This document shows positions 7,448 through 14,729 of a DNA stretch of 48,948 nucleotides, in pieces. The position numbers and the translations under genes were made by a program. Position 1 is the stretch's first letter. Each line of letters begins with the position of its first letter. The DNA comes from Actinomycetota bacterium (lineage in GTDB: Bacteria; Actinomycetota; Coriobacteriia; Anaerosomatales; UBA912), in the NCBI GenBank assembly GCA_023488435.1, contig JAMDCK010000023.1, positions 1-48,948 on the forward strand. The letters run 5' to 3'. The notes below the pieces were generated by a model that saw nothing but the letters and a program-made list of their open reading frames with translations, did no database searches and was not told where the DNA came from.

Positions 7448-8280
7448 AAGGCTGATAAACTGCCATGAGCGACGAGTGAAGTCAAGGAGGCCGCTGGTGC
7501 GGCGTTTCTCAAGATGGATTCCTGCCATAGGCGTTGTGTCGATCATTTGGTGGTCGTCATCGCAGCCAGGCTCGAACATGCCGCCAAACGATTTCAACTC
7601 GCTGGCCCACTTCGTCGTGTACGCGCTCCTTGCTGTGGCGATTCACTTTGCGCTCAGCCGCGACCACGACGCTCAAACAGTGTGGGTCTTTGCGATCTTG
7701 CTCGCATCGGCTTACGGAGTCGTTGACGAAGTCCATCAGTCCTTTGTGCCAGGCAGAACGCCAGACGTCGTGGACTGGGGATGGGACACGCTAGGAGCGG
7801 CTGTCGGAGCTTCGGTAGCTCGCAGCGTCAGTGGCAAGCGCCTTCATCAGCCGAAGGGGCACACCCCGACGATCAGAGGCGGCTAAGGCAGCACCGGGAC
7901 GCATCAGTAAGAGTCTGCGGATCCGTCCTCATAGTAGGCATCCTCTTGAGTTGGAGGCTCGCGCCACTCTTCGTCCATGGCCAGCCCTGACCCACCTCTT
8001 CGGCCGTTGCTCTCTTCGCGGTAGTCAGGATACTCGGACTCCTGCGGCTCGCGCTCCTGAGGCTCGGACTCCTGCGGCTCCGAATGCTCGCCGCGTCGGC
8101 CTCTAGGCTCAGCGGGCTCGCTTTCATCGGCGGGATCGGCCTCTTCCTTAGGCTCGGCGGGGTCACTCTCGTACGTGCCCTCACTTTCACGGTACTCCGT
8201 CTCATCAGCATCGGTTGCTGGCGGAACGACAGGTGCGAGCTTCCTCTCGAGCGGCTCCTCGGCCGGTGGCTCGAGCGGAA
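7321..8280. repeat. Perfect 960-bp direct tandem repeat, copy 2
   Basis: Second copy of 6361-7320 with no difference seen. Removing one copy leaves EamA, VanZ and anti-sigma all intact in single copy, so the extra unit adds only a second VanZ and a hybrid ORF. Perfect identity means either a very recent duplication or an assembly artefact. Confidence 0.97.
7497..7886 (+). CDS. VanZ-family protein, copy 2 (identical duplicate)
   Basis: This is identical in sequence, GTG start and ribosome site to the VanZ gene at 6537-6926. It arises from the 960-bp tandem duplication. It should be counted as one gene if the duplication proves to be an assembly artefact. Confidence 0.8.
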   Translation: MRRFSRWIPAIGVVSIIWWSSSQPGSNMPPNDFNSLAHFVVYALLAVAIHFALSRDHDAQTVWVFAILLASAYGVVDEVHQSFVPGRTPDVVDWGWDTLGAAVGASVARSVSGKRLHQPKGHTPTIRGG

Positions 8281-8569
8281 CCTGGCCGACTCCGATCTTC
8301 GAGGCGGCTTCTCTGATCGGAAACAACACGTCGCCGGGCGCAGACCGCATCACAGCGTAAGCGGTTCCGCCGAAGAGTGCGACGGCAAGCGCAGCAAGGG
8401 CCGCCATCCGCACCAAGCGAATCCCCGGACGAATGGGGGTGCGTGGAAGCGAAACACGAACAGAAGCCATGGTAGTCGCGCGGAGCCTCTGCCGAACATC
8501 CTCGGGCATAGGTGTCTCAGCGAGCTTGATGGCTCTCTCGAGTTCTTTATGTGCTCTATCAGTTCTCAT
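7904..8569 (-). CDS. Membrane anti-sigma factor, DUF5667-like
   Basis: The product is 221 residues. A charged helical N-terminus (1-50) precedes one membrane helix (about 53-72), then a motif with SAPGDVLFPIREAASKIGV, which resembles the DUF5667 segment found next to actinobacterial ECF sigma factors. The outer tail (about 95-221) is strongly acidic and low-complexity, with repeats of EPQESEPQE type. Its ATG overlaps the stop of the ECF sigma gene by 11 bases, so the pair is translationally coupled and the cytoplasmic N-terminus probably binds the sigma factor. The C-terminal 123 or so codons lie in repeat copy 2 and also occur in copy 1. Confidence 0.8.
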   Translation of the reverse strand: MRTDRAHKELERAIKLAETPMPEDVRQRLRATTMASVRVSLPRTPIRPGIRLVRMAALAALAVALFGGTAYAVMRSAPGDVLFPIREAASKIGVGQVPLEPPAEEPLERKLAPVVPPATDADETEYRESEGTYESDPAEPKEEADPADESEPAEPRGRRGEHSEPQESEPQEREPQESEYPDYREESNGRRGGSGLAMDEEWREPPTQEDAYYEDGSADSY

Positions 8570-9128
8570 CGTTCTGCTCTTCTATTATTCGAGCCAGCCT
8601 CTTCATGGCTCGATGCTGCAACGCCTTCACTGCGTTTTCCGTGCGGTCCAGAACCTTTGCGGTGGATCTCACATCCATATCCCAGATGAATCGGGCTACG
8701 ATCACGGCTGCCTGCTCGCTGGTCAGTCTGGATATGCTCTCCTTCATCATCTCCGCGTCTACCTGCGCTAACACTACTTCGTCCACCACAATCGGGTCTT
8801 GCTCCGTGTAGCTCTCAATATCCTCGACCGGTTCGGGAGCCTTCGCGTTTCGCCTGTGATGGTCGACGATCGCATTGTGCGCGATCCGAAACAACCATGC
8901 CGAGAAGGGCGCTCCCGTCTGCCGATATCCTGCGACTGCTTCAAATGCCTTCAGGAAGACCGTCCCGGCGATGTCCTCGGCATCATGCTCCGTGCGCACA
9001 CGGACTCGAATGTATCCGTAGACGCGATCGGCGTAGATGTCGAAGATCGCTCCGAAAGCCTCGGCATCTCCTCTGACGGCTTTCTTCACAAGCCTGTCAA
9101 TGTGCCTTTCCTCGAACAGCCGTCTCAA
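8559..9128 (-). CDS. ECF-type RNA polymerase sigma factor
   Basis: This is a two-domain sigma70-family protein of 189 residues from the TTG start, which has CAGGAG six bases upstream; the frame is open to 9200. Region 2 is visible as AFGAIFDIYADRVYGYIR through EDIAGTVFLKAFE to LFRIAHNAIVDHHRR. Region 4 is LTSEQAAVIVARFIWDMDV followed by a helix-turn-helix ending ENAVKALQHRAMKRL. It directs transcription of a regulon likely released by the downstream membrane anti-sigma factor. A BldN-like CGTAAC/CGTTAT pair just upstream (9146-9174) suggests autoregulation. It follows pilT by about 80 bases. Confidence 0.88.
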   Translation of the reverse strand: MRRLFEERHIDRLVKKAVRGDAEAFGAIFDIYADRVYGYIRVRVRTEHDAEDIAGTVFLKAFEAVAGYRQTGAPFSAWLFRIAHNAIVDHHRRNAKAPEPVEDIESYTEQDPIVVDEVVLAQVDAEMMKESISRLTSEQAAVIVARFIWDMDVRSTAKVLDRTENAVKALQHRAMKRLARIIEEQNDEN

Positions 9129-9145
9129 AATGATCTCCTGATGGA

Positions 9146-9174
9146 ATAACGTGATGACCCCTGTAAAAGTTACG
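9146..9174 (-). promoter_or_regulatory. Possible ECF (BldN-like) autoregulatory promoter
   Basis: On the minus strand CGTAAC (9169-9174) and CGTTAT (9146-9151) are 17 bases apart, just before the sigma gene start. Streptomyces BldN promoters are about CGTAAC-N16-CGTTGA. The predicted start would leave a very short leader, so this is a suggestion only. Confidence 0.3.
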
Positions 9175-9211
9175 GGCATGCTCCCGCCAATATGACGCAA
9201 CCAGATGTGAC

Positions 9212-10318
9212 TTAGTATATGCCACTCTCTGACGCCGCCTGTGGATCAATGCCCAACTGACGGACCTTGATCATGAAGTCGTGTGCGTTGTGCGCCATCG
9301 CCTTGGCATCGTCCAACGTGATCTTGCGATCCGTGTACAGCCGCAGGAGACTTTGATCGAACGTCTGCATCCCGTAATACTCCCCATCCTCCATGGCATC
9401 ACGGATGATGTAGGTCTTGTCGGGATCCATGATGTACTCCCGGATCGTGCCGGTTGTTACCATGACTTCGACCGCCGGGACCAGTCCGCCGTTGATCGAA
9501 GGGATCAATCGCAAAGAGATGATGCCTTTGAGCGTCGAAGCCAGCATCAAACGAATCTGTTTTTGCTGATAAGGGGGAAAGAAGTCGATGACCCTGGTGA
9601 TGGTTTCTGTGGCATCTATCGTATGCAGCGTCGATAGGACGAAGTTGCCGATCTCGGCAGCCGTCATTGCCGCTGCCACGGTCTCATGGTCGCGCATCTC
9701 CCCGATTAGGATGACGTCCGGATCCTGCCGAACCACATGACGCAATGCATCTGCATAGCTGTCGGTGTCGATGCCGATCTCTCGCTGATTGACGATACAC
9801 CTGTTGTCCTGATGCAAGACCTCGATTGGATCCTCGATCGTAACGATGTGACCATCCCTGGTCGAATTGATATGATCGATCATCGCAGCTAGTGTGGTGG
9901 TTTTTCCCGAACCTGCTGTTCCGGTCACCAACACCAGACCCCGAGGCTCATTAGCTAGAGCTCGAACCGTAGCTGGTAGCCCCAGGGACTCGATGCTCTC
10001 CCGCTCGGTCGTGACGCGACGCAGCGTCATTCCAATGCTTCCCCGCTGGTGGAAGACGTTCACCCGAAAGCGCCCGACTCCGGGCAGTGAATAAGCGAAG
10101 TCTATCTCTCGGCGCTGTTCGAAGGAGTGAATCTGACGCTCATCCATCATCCCGTTGGCAAGAATTCGCGTCTGTTCAGGATTCAGCGACTGGAACTGCT
10201 CCCGTAGCACTATCAGGCGCCCGTTGAGTCTGATTGCAGGCGGACTCCCCGCCTTCAGATGAAGGTCGGATGAACCCTTCTCGGTCATAAGTTTAAGAAG
10301 CCCGTCGATCTCGGCCAT
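9212..10318 (-). CDS. pilT: PilT-type retraction ATPase
   Basis: The 368-residue cytoplasmic hexameric ATPase depolymerises type IV pili and drives twitching. It opens with the PilT N-terminal domain (KGSSDLHLKAGSPPAIRLNG), then Walker A (GTAGSGKTTT, about 125-134), Asp box, Walker B (DPDVILIGEMRD), a His box (LSTLHTIDA) and the C-terminal signature region. ATG 10318 (AAGGTGG upstream) fits the family length; a 12-codon upstream extension is unlikely. It stands at the end of the chemotaxis/c-di-GMP cluster with no other pilus genes in the window, which suggests that cluster steers pili. Confidence 0.92.
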   Translation of the reverse strand: MAEIDGLLKLMTEKGSSDLHLKAGSPPAIRLNGRLIVLREQFQSLNPEQTRILANGMMDERQIHSFEQRREIDFAYSLPGVGRFRVNVFHQRGSIGMTLRRVTTERESIESLGLPATVRALANEPRGLVLVTGTAGSGKTTTLAAMIDHINSTRDGHIVTIEDPIEVLHQDNRCIVNQREIGIDTDSYADALRHVVRQDPDVILIGEMRDHETVAAAMTAAEIGNFVLSTLHTIDATETITRVIDFFPPYQQKQIRLMLASTLKGIISLRLIPSINGGLVPAVEVMVTTGTIREYIMDPDKTYIIRDAMEDGEYYGMQTFDQSLLRLYTDRKITLDDAKAMAHNAHDFMIKVRQLGIDPQAASESGIY

Positions 10319-10409
10319 CAGACACCACCTTGGAATATCCGCACACTCAACCAAAACGATACATCACTGTGTATCGGCATGTTCGAGCGGTCTCTCCAGT
10401 GTTGGCGCT

Positions 10410-11489
10410 TTAGGGGCGCGTGGCACCCGCAAAATCCCGGCGGGTCATCGGATCGATCGAGACCACATCTCCGGTACGCGGTGAGTGGATGTAACGGCCT
10501 CCACCAACGTAGATGCCCACATGATGGATCGGCCTGCCAAAGAACACCAGGTCGCCCGGTTGCAGGTCTTGCCTAGACACCCGCTGTCCGACATTGATCT
10601 GCTGTCTGGACACCCGAGGAAGGTTGACGCCCACCTGGCGGAACACGTAACGCGTGAAGCCGCTGCAGTCAAATGAGTTGGGTCCGTTTCCGCCCCACTT
10701 GTACGGAGTACCCAGGTACCGCTTGGCGATGTTGACTACCTCGCTCCGGGCAGCCCTAGTCGGGGCAGGGAAGTTACGGTCGCGTGGTTGGCTCCGCCGG
10801 GTTGAAGCTGTTCTGAGTTCGGCCTCGGCCCTAGCCCTGTCGGCCCGCTCGATTGCAGCGATCTCATCTTCGATTCCCTGGAGCATCCGCCGACGATCGG
10901 CCAGTTTGCCTTCGGCAGACGCCCTGCGGGCGGCCATGACTGAGAGTGCCTCAGCAGCCGCTGCCTCCTGAACGACTAGCTCTGCCTCATATCGCTCAGC
11001 CTTGGCGCGCGCCTCTTTGAGGGAGCCGACGTTCTCGGCCTCCTCCCTATTCATCTCCTCGAGCATCATCCATGTCGAGGTGAACTCCTCGAGATCTTGT
11101 GTGCTAAGCAAGACTTCCACGAATTGCAGTGGTCCTCGGCGGTACATCGCCTCGGCGCTCGCCGACAGGTAATCCTCAAGCACAGATATCCTTGCGTTGG
11201 TTTTCTCGAGCTCCGAGCGCGTCTCGTTGATCTTCTGGGTGACGTCCGCGTGCTTCTCGGCAGCTTCGTTGTGATCCTCGGCAGCAAGGGCCAGCTGCCT
11301 GTCCAACTCATCGAGCTGGGCCTTCACGCGCCTGGCCTCTTCGCGCCTCTCGGCTAACGCCGGGTTTGCTGTCGCAGACCCCGCGGCTACCTGGAGTGTC
11401 AGAGCCGCTAGCAGCGTAATCATAGCTATGCGATATACAACCTTCAGGGTTATCCCTCCCCAAAATGTGGGCTTCGTTTCAGTTTCCAT
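10410..11489 (-). CDS. Secreted coiled-coil NlpC/P60 peptidoglycan endopeptidase
   Basis: This exported protein of about 359 residues has an N-terminal hydrophobic segment (ITLLAALTLQVAAGSATA), a long coiled coil (about 45-230, rich in Glu/Ala/Arg), and a C-terminal NlpC/P60 domain (about 245-359). The catalytic Cys is in SFDCSGFTRYVF, the first His in HHVGIYVG and the third residue His in YIHSPRTG. RipA/CwlO-type enzymes with this layout cut D-Glu-mesoDAP bonds and are held inactive by the coiled coil. ATG 11489 was chosen; an ATG at 11423 would begin directly at the hydrophobic core. Confidence 0.9.
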   Translation of the reverse strand: METETKPTFWGGITLKVVYRIAMITLLAALTLQVAAGSATANPALAERREEARRVKAQLDELDRQLALAAEDHNEAAEKHADVTQKINETRSELEKTNARISVLEDYLSASAEAMYRRGPLQFVEVLLSTQDLEEFTSTWMMLEEMNREEAENVGSLKEARAKAERYEAELVVQEAAAAEALSVMAARRASAEGKLADRRRMLQGIEDEIAAIERADRARAEAELRTASTRRSQPRDRNFPAPTRAARSEVVNIAKRYLGTPYKWGGNGPNSFDCSGFTRYVFRQVGVNLPRVSRQQINVGQRVSRQDLQPGDLVFFGRPIHHVGIYVGGGRYIHSPRTGDVVSIDPMTRRDFAGATRP

Positions 11490-11558
11490 ACACGTCAAAA
11501 GTGTACCACTATTGAATATCTTCAACTCCGGGAAGCATATTCCGGGCCAACAAGGCCC

Positions 11559-12065
11559 CTAGATGGCATCCGAATCGGAAGCCGGCAGAGGACGGGGGGA
11601 AGGACTTTTGCCGTGCCACAGATGTCGCAGCGCCTCAAGCGCACTCGCTGTCTCTGTGCCGAAGATGCCGTCAACCGCATGTCCACAGCTTCGCTGGAAC
11701 TCGCGCACCGCCGCCTCTGTGCTGGCTCCAAAGATCCCGTCCTCAGCGCCAACGCTGAATCCCAGCGCATTCAGCGCCCCTTGCAACACCTTCACGTCAT
11801 GCCCATGAAAGTAGGGCAGCCGAAGATACAGCGTTCTGTCACCAAGGATGAAGGTGCTATCCACGAGCGCGGACCAGGTCGCCTGTCCGACTACTCCGTC
11901 GTCGGGTAGGCCGTGCTCCTGCTGAAAGTTGCAGACAGCTTCTTGAGTCCTGCCTAGAAATACTCCGTCGACACCCGTTCTTCCCAGGTCATACCCGAGC
12001 ATCAGTAGACGTCTTTGAATGTCCTCTATTGCAGGGCCTCTGGTGCCCGGGGTTATCGGCTTCAC
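11559..12065 (-). CDS. Double peptidoglycan-binding domain (PGRP-type) protein
   Basis: The 168 residues comprise two PG_binding_1 units, about 5-70 (GPAIEDIQRRLLMLGYDLGR, then FQQEHGLPDDGVVGQATWSAL) and 83-150 (DVKVLQGALNALGF, then FQRSCGHAVDGIFGTETASAL), plus a short Pro/Ser tail. There is no catalytic domain and no signal peptide, so how or whether it reaches the wall is unclear. The GTG start overlaps the stop of the diguanylate cyclase gene (GTGA), indicating coupling. Confidence 0.85.
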   Translation of the reverse strand: MKPITPGTRGPAIEDIQRRLLMLGYDLGRTGVDGVFLGRTQEAVCNFQQEHGLPDDGVVGQATWSALVDSTFILGDRTLYLRLPYFHGHDVKVLQGALNALGFSVGAEDGIFGASTEAAVREFQRSCGHAVDGIFGTETASALEALRHLWHGKSPSPRPLPASDSDAI

Positions 12066-13588
12066 TGCTGGCCAGCCACCCTGACCTGATTCTTCCCAGC
12101 GCGTTTTGCGATATACATGGCTCGATCGGCTTCCTCAAGCAGCCCCGAGGCTCGATCAGCATTCCCAGGAAAGGATGCTACTCCCAAGGAGATGGTCTTG
12201 CGTACCGGAGGGATATCATGGCCGCCCCTGAACTCGGTACCTTCGACCTCCGCACGGATCCTCTCCGCCACTGCAAGGGCTCCCTCGGCGTCTGTTTCGG
12301 GAAGGAGGACGACGAATTCTTCGCCTCCGTATCGGGCAGCAACATCGATCTCTCGCAAGTTGTTTCGGATGATGGAGCTGACCGTCTGAAGAACTTTATC
12401 TCCTCTTGGGTGACCGTAGGTGTCGTTGAACGCCTTGAAATCATCGATGTCAGCAAGGATCAGGGACAGGCTATGTCCGAAGCGCTCCGCGCGTATGAAC
12501 TCCTCGGATAGGCGCTGCTGGAAGTATCCGTGATTGTATAGCTCGGTCAACCGGTCCGTCACGGAGAGACGCTCCAGCTCCTCATGGAGGAGCGCGCTCT
12601 GTAGCGACAGTGAGGACTGATTGCCGATGACCCGAAGTCGATCACTCTCCAGTTGGGTCAATGCACGATAGATCGAAGAACCCACGACCAGAACGCCCAT
12701 CACTTGGTCTCCGGTGCGGAGTGCAACCGCCGCTTGGGAGCGAATGACACCAGGGACGCTGAACCAACTTGAGGACTCAGACTCATATGGGACGTCTTTC
12801 TCCTGCGCAGTCCCGTCTCTAAAAGCGGTCCCGAGAATACTCTCTTGAACAGGAATGATATGTCTGAAGTTGTCTTCGGACCGTCCCTGGAACGCTGCAA
12901 GCTGCAAGGTCCAGTCATCGCGCGACACGAGATACACACAAGATATCTCAGCGCCGAGAATGCCGTTGGCGCCGTCGACGATCAGGGAGCAAACATCATC
13001 GACCCTACTATACGAAGTGAGTGCCTTGAAGAACTCGTGTGTGAAGAAGATCTCGGCAAGTCGTCGCTCCAGCTCTTCGTTGGTGCGCTCCAGCTTGACC
13101 TTGTTCTCCTGAAGGTTGCGTTCGTGGCTGCGGATCCTGTCGTAGGCCACCTGCAGCTCCACAAACAGCTTCTCCTGCTCTTCGCCCCTTTTCTTTGCCA
13201 CGAGCAGGTCCCAGATTAGACCCGAGCCGATTGAGCCTATGAGCTCCACATCCGCAGGGCGCTGAAATTTGAGCGAGCGTTGAATCTCCTCGTCATCCGA
13301 AATGTCGATGATCAAATCCAACTCTGGAATCTGGTATATCTCGGTGAAGTCCGGTGTTGTGAACAAGCCGAGATCCGCGGCAAGGCGTGTGGCTGGAGCA
13401 CTCGGATTGGGAGAACTGATAGCTACGATGTCGACGTTATCCGCTTCGCTGAGCAACCGAAGGATAGAGGCGGCCCGAAGATTGCCTCCCACGATGGCAA
13501 CACGGAATTTACCAGGGGTCGAATCCAATGATTGCGCCTTGGCTCCTTGAATCTTGTCGATGATTCGTTGTTCTCTTTGTGGGTTCAC
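12062..13588 (-). CDS. Diguanylate cyclase with Rossmann-like, GAF and GGDEF domains
   Basis: The 508-residue soluble enzyme makes c-di-GMP from GTP. Order: an N-terminal Rossmann-like nucleotide-binding unit (about 28-120; glycine-rich VAIVGGNLRAASIL, then DLIIDISDDEE), a coiled coil (about 130-180), a GAF-like sensor domain (about 185-335), and GGDEF (about 340-508). The GGDEF active site is GGEEF, and REID sits five residues before it as an intact inhibitory RxxD site, so feedback inhibition is expected. The Rossmann-like domain resembles the NAD(P)-binding part of GFO/IDH-type proteins and could make cyclase activity depend on a dinucleotide. Its GTG overlaps the cheD stop. Confidence 0.88.
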   Translation of the reverse strand: MNPQREQRIIDKIQGAKAQSLDSTPGKFRVAIVGGNLRAASILRLLSEADNVDIVAISSPNPSAPATRLAADLGLFTTPDFTEIYQIPELDLIIDISDDEEIQRSLKFQRPADVELIGSIGSGLIWDLLVAKKRGEEQEKLFVELQVAYDRIRSHERNLQENKVKLERTNEELERRLAEIFFTHEFFKALTSYSRVDDVCSLIVDGANGILGAEISCVYLVSRDDWTLQLAAFQGRSEDNFRHIIPVQESILGTAFRDGTAQEKDVPYESESSSWFSVPGVIRSQAAVALRTGDQVMGVLVVGSSIYRALTQLESDRLRVIGNQSSLSLQSALLHEELERLSVTDRLTELYNHGYFQQRLSEEFIRAERFGHSLSLILADIDDFKAFNDTYGHPRGDKVLQTVSSIIRNNLREIDVAARYGGEEFVVLLPETDAEGALAVAERIRAEVEGTEFRGGHDIPPVRKTISLGVASFPGNADRASGLLEEADRAMYIAKRAGKNQVRVAGQQ

Positions 13589-14100
13589 AGTCTAATCACA
13601 CCATACACATAGCTTCGGACCAGGAACAGACCTGTGTCTAGATGTAGCTCGACAGTCCTGGCATGTCGTTCACCAGTATCTTCGGCAATTAGAGGTATTC
13701 GCAATAGCCTTAGCTGGTTCTTCGCCTCGACGACATTCCGCTGTCCTATGCCTGCCAATAGCCCGTCGAACTGGAACATCGAGGCTCCGCCGGCCATCTT
13801 TGCGACTAGGGACCTCCTCTTGGATCCGAGGGCCTCAAGGCGCCTGACCATCTCCGGAAGGGCAAAGACGACGAATCGTTCATTGTTTCCAGGATGCTGG
13901 TGTCCCAGCGGGGCGGGCAACATCGCATGGGCCAGGGCGCCCCTTTTCAGCACGGAGTCCCAGAGTACGACTCCGACACAAGAGCCCAAAGCCTTGGTCA
14001 CCAGATACTCTGGGTGGGTGGCAACGCCGAGTGCGCCGAGGCCGACTTCGACGGCGGTCCCACGTGGTTCACTGCGATCCGGTCTAGGATTTGGCGCCAT
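13585..14100 (-). CDS. cheD: Chemoreceptor glutamine deamidase CheD
   Basis: The 171-residue enzyme deamidates glutamines on chemoreceptors and works as a partner of CheC. The catalytic Cys is in ALGSCVGVVLWD and the His in GALAHAMLP; the conserved TGERHARTVELHLDTG region is near the C-terminus. Adjacent cheC and shared operon support the assignment. Presence of CheC/CheD points to the Bacillus/Thermotoga-type adaptation scheme rather than the enteric CheZ scheme. Confidence 0.93.
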   Translation of the reverse strand: MAPNPRPDRSEPRGTAVEVGLGALGVATHPEYLVTKALGSCVGVVLWDSVLKRGALAHAMLPAPLGHQHPGNNERFVVFALPEMVRRLEALGSKRRSLVAKMAGGASMFQFDGLLAGIGQRNVVEAKNQLRLLRIPLIAEDTGERHARTVELHLDTGLFLVRSYVYGVIRL

Positions 14101-14106
14101 AGGAAA

Positions 14107-14718
14107 TCACTTGACTCCAAGTCTTCCCAGGATGACCTCGAGTGCCTCGGTGTCGGGCAAGAATAGCAGGGCCGTGTCGACAGAGGCATCCTCGCTGGTG
14201 AATATGGTTCTTACGAAGATCGTCTCATCCGACAAAAAGCTCATCTGTATCGCAACGCTCTCGAGTACTGCGCCTGCCATATCGAGCGCGAAGTGTGGAG
14301 TGTTGGGCAGTACACTCAAATCCGTCATTCGGCCTATTGCCGCAGCGTATGCAGCAATCAGGATCGAGGCTGTGTGAGTCAGCAGCTTCTCCTCTTCAAG
14401 CCCGAACGACTTCGCTGTCTTAGGTGGACGCCCTCTCATCATGTCCACTAGGCCCAGCGAGGAGTCGCGATCCGCCATGAACAGCATATTCGCATGGGCG
14501 TCTCCAAGTAGCTTGACGAACACTGCGCCAACTAGTCTTTCGGGCCCACCGAACACATTGGGGACATCGGAAAAAGGGACTATCTCCAGGGTTGGAGAGG
14601 ATATCCCAATCGGATTGTCAGTCAACTGGGACAGGGCAGTCGCTGCATGGCCGGCCCCGATATTCCCGAGCTCGCGGATAGCATCCAGCTGCAACTCCGA
14701 CAACTGTCCGATCTTCAT
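14107..14718 (-). CDS. cheC: CheY-P phosphatase CheC, second active site degenerate
   Basis: The 203-residue protein starts at ATG 14718 with GAGAGGA upstream. CheC dephosphorylates CheY-P and is stimulated by CheD. The first site is intact (DAIRELGNIGAGHA, Glu and Asn present). The second pseudo-symmetric site, expected as ExxN, reads HTASILIAAY, with His and Ser where Glu and Asn are normal, so only one site should be active. It lies between cheA and cheD. Confidence 0.92.
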   Translation of the reverse strand: MKIGQLSELQLDAIRELGNIGAGHAATALSQLTDNPIGISSPTLEIVPFSDVPNVFGGPERLVGAVFVKLLGDAHANMLFMADRDSSLGLVDMMRGRPPKTAKSFGLEEEKLLTHTASILIAAYAAAIGRMTDLSVLPNTPHFALDMAGAVLESVAIQMSFLSDETIFVRTIFTSEDASVDTALLFLPDTEALEVILGRLGVK

Positions 14719-14729
14719 TTGTGATCCTC

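Noticed and set aside
6361-8280. Tandem repeat as a composite transposon
   Set aside because: No transposase, inverted ends or target-site duplication; units are adjacent.
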